DNA from: Ixodes scapularis
Lineage: Eukaryota > Arthropoda > Arachnida > Ixodida > Ixodidae
Reading direction: 5' to 3'
NCBI RefSeq assembly: GCF_016920785.2
Contig: NW_024609857.1
Span: 128,147,094 to 128,211,093 of the forward strand
DNA: 64,000 nucleotides
The position numbers and the translations under genes were made by a program. Positions within the stretch are counted from its first letter, which is position 1. Every line of letters starts with the position of its first letter. Shown here piece after piece: positions 1 to 10,373 of this stretch. Under the pieces are notes generated by a model. It did not search any database and was not told the DNA's origin. It was given only the letters and a program-made list of their open reading frames with translations.

Positions 1-1
1 A

Positions 2-2325
2 AGAAGGAAATGGGAGTCCTGCGTCAAGCGCGATCGCTGGAAGGTAAGTCATACTTCGAAGATCTGCGAGGTAAGTTACAAAAGCACGACCATTTTATTA
101 CGATATTAGGCAGTATTCAGAAATTGTCTTAGCAGCTCCGATCGATTGCTTCATGATCGGAGTTGCTGGACTCAAAATCAGCCCTCGTTTTGTCTCCCCG
201 GTCGGATCGAGCGATCAATCGGAGTTGTGACGTAAGGAATTGATTGTCTAAAGCACCCCGTCCCGATTTTCATGGTAATACCTATATCAATACTCCTTTT
301 CTGCCATTAGGGCATATTCACTAATTAGATTTCCCCGATTAAAATAGGTTCAGGTGGTAGCTCTTTAGCGTGCGAGTTTCTCGCTCGTGCACAACTTTGT
401 GATAACTTTTTGTGCTTATTTTACTGTTCAAAGAGCCTGAAACGATCTGATAAGCGCGGAATTCGGTCGCGTGCACGTACACCAAGTTTATGTAGTTCAG
501 TGACTGCATGCTATCTTCACCTTTCGATCAATATAGCCTTGATTCGCGACTGACCACCAACTTTTTTTTTTTTAGTTGGTTTCTTTTTGTGTGTGTGCGA
601 AAATAATCGTTGATGGTGAATCTCGAGCATGAACAATAATATGTTTTCGAGACGATACTCGCGAATGCAAAAATCGCGACATATCTCGGTAGTCGGCGTG
701 TGATCTATTTCATGGTCATGTCGCACAGCTCGATGTGCTTGACATAATGACATGACCTTGCCCCTGTTTGATTAGTACTTACGTCGCTCCCTTCGTGCAA
801 GGTCGAAAAATGAAAAAAAAAAAAAATAAAGCGCATTTTACGGTAAACTTTTTTAAAAATATATTCAGGATTATTTGGACCTGAGATATTATGCAAATAT
901 TTTCTTCAATTTTTGTTTACACTCACGTCCTTGCCTTCCAATCTGAAGATAAATAAAAATTTAATTTTTTGTTTATTTCAGCGCCACTTCCAAGAAGACC
1001 AGTACGAGATGAACCGACAAGACGGGCGGCGACTTCTCAAACGGACAGCTGTACCTACATTGTTTGATTTCAGACGTAAGTGTTACTGTTACTATATGAG
1101 GTTCTATTACTGTCTGTGCCTCACTCGTTTGCGTACAATTTTATTTTGTGTTTAGATCTGTGCTGTCTCTCTCTTTTCTGCGCAGCGCAGCCGAAGCGAA
1201 GGAAGCCCCCCGCACCGCGAGCTCCTCCTGCTAATCGTGGAGATGCCACCATTGAGGGTCGTGCAGGTCCTTCGTCCATTTTTGCGGCAGGAGTCTCGGA
1301 CCAAGAAGACTCTGGCACGGAGGACACTCAGGCAAACCCCATCTCAGAAGAAAATGTGCACGACCGCCTGGACGATACAGTTGATATCGTGACACTGCAT
1401 ACAAGTGAACTACAGAAAACTTTGCAAGACACAAAAAGGAAAAACTGCGATTTGGAAGAAAGCCTGTCAGCTGCAAAGAAGTTAAATAGAGCTTTAAAAA
1501 AACCAAAGCAGCTAGTAACAAAACTTTCCACCTTGACCAGAAATTTGACATTTCTAAACGAAGACCAAAAAAGTATTTAGGAAAAACTGAACAGAAGAGG
1601 CTGTGCTTTGAGTGCTGACACCATACGGAAGGGACTACAGCTCAAGTTTGCAACACTTGTCGTTTCAGCCTGGTGTGCTAACTGAAATATTGCGTGTGAT
1701 GGTAACGAAAGTCGCTGCGATGTGAGACATTGAAAAGGATTGCGTCCTTTTTCTTGATAAAATGGAAATTCGAAAAGGCGTTGTGTTGGACCCTGGCAAT
1801 GACACTTTGCTTGGCAAAACGACGCTGCCCAAGAGTGACCATCGTGCAAACCATGCTCTCGTTTTTATGGTGGGAGGGATCAACTCGCGCTGGAAGCAAG
1901 CCATAGCATACCACTACGAGGGCGCGTATATGAACGGAGACGAGCTGAAGAAGCTTGTTTCTGACTTAATCAAGCTCTGTGGGGACATTTCACTACGTGT
2001 GCTCCGTGTGACGTGTGATATGGGCAGTTCTAACCGTGCCATGTGGAGAACCCTGAACCTTTCCAGTTTCCGCAGTTATGTTACCATATGCAGTGTGCCG
2101 CATCCCTGTGATGATGCTAAACCATTTTTCTTCATGGCAGACCCCGCAAATGAGTTGAAAAATATAAGAGGGCACCTTGTACGAAAAGACGTAATGCACC
2201 TAGGTGATGAGGTAGTCTCCAAGTTCAATTTACCAAGCAGCGAAGTCTCAATAGAGCATGTGGAAATGGTGCTGAAGTTGGACACTGAGCAGCTGCGGTG
2301 TGGCACCCAACTTAAACAGTGCTGA
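2..2325 (+). pseudogene. P-element/THAP9-like transposase, decayed, spliced
   Basis: Three exons can be joined: 2-70 (open to the left edge), 982-1075 and 1186-about 2325, with GTAAGT donors at 71 and 1076 and CAG acceptors at 981 and 1185, all in phase. Exon 1 (RRKWESCVKRDRWK...SKICE) and exon 2 (RHFQEDQYE...AVPTLF) make up the C-terminal half of a THAP zinc finger, including the AVPTLF signature. Exon 3 gives a basic linker, a coiled-coil stretch (about 1390-1540), then the RNase H-like P transposase core: LFLDKMEI (first Asp; family usually DEM), GGINSRWKQAIAYHY, and DPANELKNIRGHL. Decay is clear: TAG at 1578 in frame, with matching sequence EKLNRRGCALSADTIRK continuing beyond it; a frameshift plus loss of roughly 25 residues near 1655; TGA at about 1722; then a stop at 2323 before the C-terminal Asp/Glu region. 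Family role is cut-and-paste transposition; this copy cannot make an intact protein. Assignment is from motifs, and a domesticated THAP gene is unlikely given the stops. Confidence 0.85.
71..981 (+). other. Intron of the P-like pseudogene
   Basis: AT-rich non-coding stretch between the GTAAGT donor at 71 and the TTTATTTCAG acceptor ending at 981. It contains homopolymer T and A runs near 562-574 and 815-830. I see no other gene or repeat boundary in it. Confidence 0.7.
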
Positions 2326-2750
2326 TGTGTCAAATGGCCATTTCACATAATTGTAGCGGAACGCTAGAGAGAGGAGGAGGTTTCCCTCTTTACTCTCCAG
2401 CGTTTCGTCTGCTTCCTCTTCCCCGGCCTTCTTCTCTCTCGCCCTACCTCCTTGAGTTGCAACGGACTATTGTAAACATATTTAGTATAATAAATTACTG
2501 CATAATATACAAACCGAGCTCTGCAATAAGTACTTCCTAATGGTAGAACAGTTGCTCCATTTAACAACCCTACGCAAATTCGCTAAACTGTATAATATTC
2601 TGCCATTATGTGCTACTTCATATCTCGATCAGTACGGATACGGGTTGCTACTTAAAAGTGCTGCACTCGCTTTAGCAAAAAAAAAAAGCAAAAACAAAAA
2701 TCTAGCAACTAAAAAAAAAAAAGAAAAAAAAAAGGACGTGAGAACCCAAA
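2326..2750. other. Non-coding spacer
   Basis: No coding signal. It should hold the decayed 3' part of the P-like transposase, but I cannot align it to the family by eye. A-rich tracts lie at 2678-2735, just before the next element. Confidence 0.5.
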
Positions 2751-2758
2751 GCCCGTGC

Positions 2759-3710
2759 CAACGTTACTAAAACACTCAGTTGGGAAACTCCCATAGAGAT
2801 AGCTTTGAAAAAATGGCCCCAATCTGTCTCCGAGCACCGAGCTAATGACGAACACAATGCCACCATTTCTCCCGCAGCGGCCACTCGAGGAACTGCACGT
2901 GACTTCTATTTTGGCTTTAAGAACAGGTACAGCGGAAGAGGTTACAGGGGTGCCACTCCCGTTTCCCCGGCGGACGCGCCGCGCTCAGCTTCTGAAGTTA
3001 AAATGCACCTAGGGCGGGACGCGCTACCTGAAAGGCCCGCTGAGGCATGGTTGTATAAAAACAATATTAATTGTTCCGCAAAACCTTGCGAACTAAAGAT
3101 AATAAAAACATCACGCGCCCATCATTTGGTAATAAACTCCAATAAATTTCATACAAAAACAGTCTTTTCCGTTTGTTTTTACGCAAAAACAGGCTTTCAA
3201 AAAGCTCAAGGTGGCCACAGTACAGACAAACGATAAAGAGTGGCGCTGTTGTCGCATTTAGCTTAGAGTTCCTGTATAGGCTCCCTACGGGAGCCAGAGT
3301 TGCGCATTTGTTTTCCCCGCGCCGCCACGCCGCTATTCGCCGAGATCCATCACGTGAGGAGCAAAGCATCCGTTGGCGTGCAAGAAAGCCACCTTTACGG
3401 TCGCTCCGCCGACGTTTCTCTTGCCCCGGCGTATGTTTCCCTGCTTTCCGCCTCCTTTTCCTCCTCTCCTGTTTTCCAAGCGCGGCGGCGCGCGCGGCGC
3501 CGCTATTCGCCAAATTTAGTCACGTGAGGAGCAAAGCATCCAGCTCGTGTGGGAAAGCCGGCGCTACGGCCACGCGCCGAGGCTGAATGCGCAACTCTGC
3601 TACCGTAGGTAGCTAGCTATACAGGAACTCTAATTTAGCTCGGTCTCGGTGGACACCAGCGGCCCAGGTTTCGACGGCGAGTTTCCCAACTGAGTGTTTT
3701 AGTAACGTTG
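2759..3710. mobile_element. Nonautonomous TIR element, 952 bp, 8-bp TSD
   Basis: A perfect 32-bp terminal inverted repeat runs 2759-2790 (CAACGTTACTAAAACACTCA...) and 3679-3710 (...TAGTAACGTTG). The flanking 8-mers GCCCGTGC at 2751-2758 and 3711-3718 are identical, so both ends are exact. An 8-bp TSD with CA...TG ends fits either the P superfamily or hAT (YARNG terminus). The inside has no transposase; it carries the nested element at 3264-3632. It lies 430 bp downstream of a P-like transposase relic, but I cannot show that the two are related. Confidence 0.9.
3264..3632. mobile_element. hAT-like MITE nested in the element above
   Basis: The ends are TAGAGTTCCTGTATAG (3264-3279) and its inverse CTATACAGGAACTCTA (3617-3632), with imperfect inversion continuing inward through the CTACGGGAGC...GAGTTGCGCAT stretch. 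Identical 8-bp target duplications ATTTAGCT lie at 3256-3263 and 3633-3640. The TAGAG terminus and 8-bp TSD match hAT. Inside, a direct repeat around CACGTGAGGAGCAAAGCATC occurs at 3351-3370 and 3521-3540, each copy after a CGCCGCTATTCGCC block. No coding capacity. Confidence 0.9.
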
Positions 3711-3718
3711 GCCCGTGC

Positions 3719-4514
3719 GCTCGCTTGTCATAATGTTTGCGTCGCATCCGCTCATTTTATTCTTTATTAGTATGAGTAAAAATACTGATACGCGCGTCTG
3801 AGTTGGAAAATACAACACGAAATGGAAGTTGCATGACGAAAGCCTACGTACGCCTATCCTAGGTTAGAAGTAGCCCGCCCGCAATAGCGCATCAGCATGC
3901 GCTTGAACCAAGATGGCGGCGCCGACGGAGATGTCTCCACCCTGGACGGAGGCGCGTTTATCCAGGCACCCTAGGTGGCACGGATACGCGGCGCTATCTA
4001 GCGGCGGTCGTTGAAACTGACGCGCGCAGCGGCCAATGGGATCTTTGGGATCAGGAAAGCTAGGTTCCGTTTTCGCGCTCCAAACTGATGACGTCGGCTC
4101 GCTCCATGGGACAGTTAATGCTTTCGCATTAAAGTCGGCAGCCGTGTATTTCCTACGTCCTATACCGGCCCGCTCTTCGTCTGCCAGCTTGGAAACTCGA
4201 CCCTCCGTAATATATATAAAAAAATATTGCTGACGACATAGGCCGGTGACAAGCAGAGTGACTGCAATAAATAATGATTTTGACGAAATATAGGAACGAT
4301 TATGTAGTTTCAATTCGCATTCAGAGAAAAAGACACTTTTCTGTTTGAGATAAAAATATATTACAAGCGAATTTGTTTACTTTATCTTGTCTAGTCGTCT
4401 ACTATCCGTTCGCGCACCCCTGATAGGCGTGAAAGGCGCGTGGGAGGAGCGAACGATTAAATGTCAAAACAACAACAATGTAAGCATGTTTGACGGACAT
4501 CCGTCTGGTTAGAA
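3719..4514. other. Non-coding spacer
   Basis: No reading frame with recognisable content. I see nothing beyond mixed unique-looking sequence and a short AT run near 4210. Confidence 0.4.
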
Positions 4515-4519
4515 ATGAT

Positions 4520-4725
4520 TTAAAACTTAAACTTGGAACTCTGACCACGCTTTAATGAAAGCAAAGATGCGGACGTTTCAGGACCAACTCTGCCCCTTGA
4601 CCTTGGTCGACTGTTTCTGCACCTCGGAACGGCCTGCCCACGAACCCGAACACCCCCGGGTGCACTCCGGATTATCTTTTTTAACCCTAAAACGTAGTTG
4701 CTGGGAAGGGTCTCCGTTGACCGGT
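4520..4725 (-). repeat. Penelope-like terminal repeat, inverted partner of 12,578-12,840
   Basis: The reverse complement shares long blocks with the right-hand copy: CTTCCCAGCAACTACG, CACCCGGGGGTGTTCGGGTT, CGTGGGCAGGCCGTT, GAAACGTC, and ATTAAAGCGTGGT...AGAGTTCCAAG. The GAAACGTC block is typical of Penelope terminal repeats, which often encode hammerhead motifs. This copy has no CTGATGA box that I can find. Confidence 0.75.
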
Positions 4726-5120
4726 TTACGTTGCCACGTGTGTACTGAATATGACACGAATCTAACAGAAGGCGCTTCCGCCAGTTTCTCCATTCCGAGG
4801 ATGGCGCTGTTGTCAAGGTCGATGGAGTGGTTTGTCCTCTCGGAGTGTTCAGCCAGAGCGCTTCCCTCCACATTCATCTTCACGATGTCGTAGCGGAGGC
4901 ACCGCAGGCGTTCTGGATAGTTCTTCGTTTCCCCAACATAACAACCTCCGTGACCCCGAAGCGCGCGCGCGCTTCGGGATCTCGGAGGACAGTCCCCAAC
5001 GTACGACGCGGGGCACTCACCGCAAGGGATCTTGTAAGCTGGCCCCTGTGCCCTCTCCCTCGGGGGGCGATCCTTTTGGTAGGATGAGAAGGCCGCCGAT
5101 GGAAGGGGGGGGGGGGGGGG
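4560..5120 (-). pseudogene. GIY-YIG endonuclease part of the Penelope-like element
   Basis: Reading minus from about 5045, one frame gives YKIPCGECPASYVG, the expected GIY-YIG start (Tyr-x-Ile ... Tyr-Val-Gly). Other frames continue with RFGVTEVVMLGKRRTIQNA, then SALAEHSERTNHSIDLDNSA and SCHIQYTRGNVNRSTETLP, which match the C-terminal endonuclease region. The pieces lie in different frames, so there are at least two indels. A poly-G run of about 19 nt at 5105-5123 sits between RT and endonuclease. In the family this nuclease nicks the target to start integration. Confidence 0.75.
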
Positions 5121-5147
5121 GGGCCGAGACTGGCTTGTGTGAGACCG

Positions 5148-6392
5148 CTATGCTGTACTGTCGTAGTACTCGGGCAAGAGATTCGCTTGTGCCTTTGATG
5201 TAGAGTATACACACACGCGGGTGTGGGAAGTGGCGGCGTCTTGGGCTGAAGAGGTGCGTTGAAGTTGTTCGATTATGTTGTTTACGAATCTAGCTGGGTA
5301 GCCCTTCTTCCGGAGGTTTTGTTTGATTGTTTCGATCTCTTTTCGAAGGGTCTCCTCTGAAGAGCAGACCGTGATTGACCGTCTGACGAATGCCGAAACC
5401 ACGGAAGACTTATGCGTCCTAGGGTGGCTGGATGAAAAGTCCAGGTATCGGCCTGTGCGTGTCGGCTTCCTATACACATGAAAGTCCAGACGGCCGGACC
5501 TTCTCACTGCACAGACGCCTAGGAATGGAAGACAGCCGTCCGACTAGTGCTCGATCGTGATTTGAATAGCCGGCTCGATGGGGTTTAGATGTGTTTAGAG
5601 ACGGTCGATCTCACTGGTCTTTACAACGCGAAAACAGTCGTCGACATACCGCAGGAAACACGCGGATACCGGGGAGAGAGTGTCCAAGGCTTTTCTCTCA
5701 ATCGCCTCCATTGCGAAGTTTTCCACAGTGACGGAGACCGCAGCACGCATAGCCGTACCACTGGTTTGACTGTAGAAATGGCCAACAAAAGTAAAATAGG
5801 CGCTGGTTAGGCAGAGTTTTATTAGACGGCAAATACCGTCCACCTCAAGGCACGTTCTTTCGGAGAGTCTCGTGTAAGACGAGACGGCCGTCCGCGCCAA
5901 AGACACTGCCAGAGGCACAGGCACACTTGTGAAAAGCGACACGACGTCGAATGAGACAAGGCTCTCGTCGTCCCGCAGTTGAGGCCCGATGTGAGCCGAT
6001 AATGTGCCCAGAATTCCGGACGTACGAGTCGCTTTTCCCAGTTAGTGGTAATAGCAGTCGGTGGATATGATTGGACAGCGCACGTAGCAGAGACGTGGTG
6101 AAATTCACTATCGGTCGGAGAGGGACACCTGGCTTGTGCACTTTTGGCAGGTCATAGAAGGCGGGCGCTGACCCGTTCCGGCAAATGAGTCCGAAGTAAA
6201 GGCCTCGGGACTCAGGATACTTATCAAAAATCGTAGAAAGCATTTTGTTTAGACTTGCTTGAATCTTGGCAGTCGGTTCCTAGCTTTTCCAGAAGCATGT
6301 ATGCGTCACTGTGGAGAAGCTGGAGCGCCTTCTTAGTCTGCGCGGTCGAGTAGCACGGTTGCGTTCCCCTTGTCGACAGGGAGTACGACGGT
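5148..6392 (-). pseudogene. Penelope-like reverse transcriptase
   Basis: Minus-strand fragments collinear with Penelope RT. 6243-5995 has LPKVHKPGVPLRPIVN. 5942-5595, in another frame, has SLFTSVPVPLAVSLA, HFYSQTSGTAM and the catalytic box CFLRYVDDCF. 5507-5148 has LDFHVYRKPTRTGRYLDF and HPRTHKSSVVSAF, the thumb and connection region leading to the endonuclease. The YVDD catalytic pair is intact, but there are frameshifts near 6240, near 6000 and between 5595 and 5507. An in-frame stop follows LLDRAD upstream. The family copies RNA into DNA at nicked or exposed 3' ends. Given these breaks no functional protein can be made. Confidence 0.85.
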
Positions 6393-6516
6393 GATGATGA
6401 TGATTGGGGGTTTTATGGCCACAAGCAACTTAGGCGATATTGCGCCAGACAAGATGACTTAACACGGCTCCACTAGGAAAGAGATATTAGACTTTTCAAG
6501 GCAGAAATTATAGCTG

Positions 6517-6517
<1 letters not shown>
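6393..6517. other. Junction between Penelope-like element and (AT)n
   Basis: Short unassigned stretch starting with a GATGATGATGATTGGGGG run. It could be the antisense 3' end of another LINE, but it is too short to assign. Confidence 0.3.

Positions 6518-6570
<53 letters not shown>
6518..6570. repeat. (AT)n microsatellite
   Basis: Uninterrupted AT dinucleotide run directly before the palindrome at 6571. Confidence 0.95.
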
Positions 6571-6573
<3 letters not shown>

Positions 6574-6723
6574 TCAAAGATGCGTACTGTCGGAGTTACT
6601 AATTCGAAGTTTATTGCGACGTTTCGAGCGGGGACCGCTCTTCACCTGATGAAGAGCGGTCCCCGCTCGAAACGTCGTAATAAACTTCGAATTAGTAACC
6701 CCGACAGTACGCATCTTTAACTT
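6571..6723. repeat. Palindrome with hammerhead-like core
   Basis: Arms of about 72 nt (AAGTCAAAGATGCGTACTGT... against ...ACAGTACGCATCTTTAACTT) differ at only a few positions. At the centre the plus strand reads CTGATGA (6646-6652), a GAGCGG/CCGCTC stem, then GAAAC (6669-6673) followed by GTC. These are the conserved boxes of a hammerhead ribozyme, and GAAACGTC also occurs in the nearby Penelope terminal repeats. There is an extra A between CTGATGA and the stem, and I cannot find a convincing stem III, so activity is uncertain. The minus strand has GTGAAGA where CTGATGA would be. Confidence 0.7.
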
Positions 6724-6767
6724 ATTAACTTTTCCCGGTCCATTGTTTTTATATTTACCTTACTTTA

Positions 6768-6769
<2 letters not shown>

Positions 6770-6803
<34 letters not shown>

Positions 6804-6812
6804 TATAGATAT
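6770..6812. repeat. (AT)n microsatellite at the LINE 3' end
   Basis: An AT dinucleotide run ending in AGATAGATAT. On the minus strand it directly follows the 3' UTR of the I-type LINE and may descend from that element's simple-repeat tail. Confidence 0.8.
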
Positions 6813-7234
6813 ATATCCGGTCTTTTTAAGAAAGTCATAAACACGGTCAAGTGACTCTAAAGGATGATCACCAAGCAGAAACATAGGATGAAATGGAAGG
6901 TGACCTCTAAAAAGTTTAGGAAAACTTTTTTGCCGATGTTCGTGATAAAATCTACAATTCTATAAAATGCGCAAAACTGTCAGTACTTCTCCAAAATAGG
7001 CAGAAAGCTTTATGTCTTCGCCAGAAAGAAGATGTACATGGGTCATACGTGAATGACCGATCCGCAGGCGGCAGAGTAGAGCCTCAAACTGACGTTCCTT
7101 ATGAAGTGAGCTCTCTCACAGAGCCAAGATGGGTTTAATGGCGTGTTTTCTTCTAAAGCGGCCTAAGGTCCTGATAGGGCAAGCCAAGAGATGTTTCCGA
7201 GTCTTCTGCACATGCAGCCAGTTTTTCTGCTCTC

Positions 7235-10200
7235 TCATTCCCTCAAATTCCCTACATGACTGGTCACCCAGCAGAATTTTATGGTGTGTCCGAGTTTGAG
7301 AGCCCGGTTTATTTTAGTCCGTATATCTAGTGCAAGAAGGTTTCTTGTGGGTGATCTAGAAGAAAGAGCCTGTATCCCGCTTTGTGAATCAACAAAGAGA
7401 ATATCCTTTAATATGTTATTGCTCATGATATTTTCAATGGCTAGAGAGACACCATAAAGCTCTGCAGAGAAAATGCATGCCATACCATCCATTCCCAAAG
7501 TTTTGCGAAAGAACCAGAATGTACGGCACAACCAACAGAAAACGAAAATTTCGACCCATCAATGCAATCTCTTTATTTATCCTGTAATGACTGAAACTCC
7601 ATCTGCAGGGCATGAGGGCAAATAGCCCGTTTATTACACTTTGTTAGCGACCCGTCCCAGAAAATCGCCACTTCGTCCCACGGAGCAACTTTTTCTTCGT
7701 GCTACGCGTACAGTATGACAGCATCATTGAGTGGAAACTGGAGCAAGGCAAAAATACTTTGAATGCGAAAGTTATTAGGACATACAATACGTGGTTTGTT
7801 TTCAAAAAGCTGAGAGAATCGACAGGTACGAATGGTACAGTAGGATGGGTGTTGCGGGTTAGAATAGACCCTGCAAACATAAGAGAGACTAAGGTACTTT
7901 CTACGCTTCTCAAGAGACATCTGAAAGGTGTCTGCATACAAACTCAACACGGGTGATGTGCGAAAAGCACCTGTAGCTAATCGGAGCTCCAGGTGGTGAA
8001 CCGGATCCAGCATCTCCAGTGTAGATCGACGCGCAGATCCACACACAATCGCACCATAGTCGAGGCAAGACCGAACAAGGCATTTTAGAGTCATAGGAGG
8101 CAGCGCCTGTCAGGCCCCTACGAGTTGTGGGTCAACACCTTGAGAATGTTTGATGACTTTAAGCATTTGCGCTTCAAATCCTTCAAATGAGCTACAAAAG
8201 TGAGTTTCTTGTCGAGAATCATGCCCAGAAATTTGTGTTCCTGGTGAGCGGGCATGTAAATGTCGTTTAAATGCAAGGAAATATCAAGGGAGAATCTACG
8301 GCGGAGCGATAAGGGAACACAGACAGTTTTTCGGGGAGAAAAAAGTGAAACCGTTTTCATCCGCCCACTGGCTCATCCTATTGACTGTAAGTTGTAGTTG
8401 CCGTTCACAGCTGGGGAGGTTGCAAGACAAAACAGAGATATGCACATCATTCACATACAATGAGTAAAACAGAAACGGAGGTATCACACTCGCAAGACTG
8501 TTAATTTTTAGAGGAAACAAATCAACACTTAAAACTTTTCCCTGAGGGACTCCATTTTCCTGAAGGAACACATCGGACAGTGTAGAGCCCAAACGGACCT
8601 GAAAAGGCCGGTCGCTTAAAAAGTTCTGTATTCACTGGAGTATGCGGCCTCGTACTCCATAGTTGTGCGGATCCCGAAGAATTCCATACCTCATGTGGTA
8701 ACATAGGCCTTTTGGAGATAAAAGAATACCGAGGCACAATGCTGACGGTGTGCAAACGGTTCACGGATAAAAGCCTCCAAACAAACCAAATGGTCTGTGG
8801 CTGATCGTTCCTTCGTAATCTGCACTGATTAATGTCTAAAATGTTTTTTTTCCTCCAGAAAATACACCAGACGCCGGTTGATCAGCCTTTCATAGTCTTC
8901 CCAAGACAACTAGTGAGCGTAGTGGGACAGGTAACTCGCTGGGACGTAGGAATCTTGCTAGGCTTTTGAAGAGGGATCATGTGGGCACTTTTCCAGCAAC
9001 GAGAGAAGGCAGTTTCTTCCATGGATGATTAAAAAACATCAGCAAATGACTTAGTGATGCCGGGGACAAGTGCCTCAGAATTTCGTAATGAATTCTGTAT
9101 AATCCTGGTGCAGCAGTAGACTGAAACTTTCTAATCTTTACACTAAATTTGGAAGAACTAGAAACATTTCGGAAGTGCATACCAAGAACATTTTACTGAT
9201 CTTTGAGGGATACGGCAGGCGAGGGACAAATAGTAATTCGGAAAGGTTGATAATCTCCTCGGACTTTTCACAGGCGGTCCCACACTTCCTTCACTGGAAA
9301 AAGGCTATTTATAGAGGAGGCACATTTGGTTCATGAAACACTTTTAGCCTGTTTTTGTGTCAAGTGCGCCTTAGCCCTACTTTTCTTAAATGCAATTAGG
9401 TTTCGATTGGTAGGGTACCAACGAAAATCTCCCCAGGCTTCATTCTGGTCCTCGCGAATGGTTGTACATTCCTTAGTCCACCACGGTTTGCCCCTCTTAG
9501 GAAGATGTCCAGATATTTGAGAAATAGAATTCAAAGCCCCAATAATTATTCATTCAATGACATAAACTGTTGCATTGTCGGGGCTCATAGTACGAAGCAA
9601 AGATGGATCAATCAGCCTGTAATTCAAGAATAGACCAGTCGGCATTCTCTGACTTCCACCTAGGAAGGAGAGTCGGAATCAATGGAATTGGTATAACCCT
9701 TTCTAAAATAACGGAAAAAGGATCGCTGCCAAAATGGTTGTTTAAAATGTTCCATGAAAAAAACACGGGAGTAACAATGGTGATGATAGGGACAGGTCAA
9801 TACCTGTAAAAGTGTTATGGGCGGCACTAAAAAACGTTGCGTCTTTTTTGTTCAAAACACAGAGCCCGGATGATAATAAAAGTCATTCAATGATACCACC
9901 ACGAGAGTCTTGTCGAGGACCACCCTGCAAGGGGTTGTGGATATGAAAATCGCCAGGAATTAGAAAGGGCTCGGGCAGCTGGCCGACGAGTTTCTGAAAT
10001 CCTTGCAATCGCAGTGGAGTGTTGGATATCAAGGAGAGCGATACAAGAGTAATGAGGCGGTCAAGGAGAAGTCGAACTGCGACTGCCTCAAGTGGAGTCT
10101 GTAGAGGGACTAAAGAACAGGCGACCCTATTCTGTACTACCACTGCTACATCACCCGAAGGGTTCGAGGAATTTTGGTCCGTTCGGAAACCCGATGACGA

Positions 10201-10373
10201 TGTAGCACTTTTGTGTGGCTGTCACTCAGATAAGTATTCTGTAGGCTCAAGGCCTGAGGACGGAGCTCATCAACAAAATAATCTATGTCATCAATGTTGC
10301 GAAAAAGGCCGCGACAATTCCACTCCATGATGGTAAAATTATTGACCATTGAATAACTGTCAAGAGTAAGCAA
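7235..10373 (-). pseudogene. LINE ORF2: endonuclease, RT, RNase H
   Basis: Endonuclease: IMEWNCRGLFRNIDDIDYF (about 10,330), LQNTYL where the family has LQET (catalytic Glu lost), and IPGDFHIHNPLQGG near 9950. Linker: GKPWWTKECTTIREDQNEAW (9,490). RT: STAAPGLYRIHYEILRHLSP (9,110), VFLQENGVPQGKVLS (8,560), LYVNDVHIS where YVDD is expected (8,450), WADENGFTFFSPKN (8,365), KFLGMILDKKLTF (8,240), and a C-terminal CLDYGAIVCGSARR block (8,065). RNase H: IFSAELYGVSLAI, DILFVDSQSGIQAL and FCWVTSHVG (7,480-7,250). Frames change repeatedly, and both the EN Glu and an RT Asp are altered, so the protein is dead. Order and motifs fit I-clade ORF2. Overlap with the end of ORF1 near 10,360 is usual for this group. 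Confidence 0.85.

Larger units (their letters stand above)
4515..6392 (-). mobile_element. Penelope-like element, 5' truncated
   Basis: Read on the minus strand this holds, in order, the RT N-terminal region (VVLPVDKGNATVLLD near 6380-6340), RT fingers/palm, thumb, GIY-YIG endonuclease and a terminal repeat. RT plus C-terminal GIY-YIG is diagnostic of Penelope-like elements. The 5' end stops near 6392. Several frameshifts separate the parts, so it is dead. An inverted copy of its terminal repeat lies at 12,578-12,840. Confidence 0.85.
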
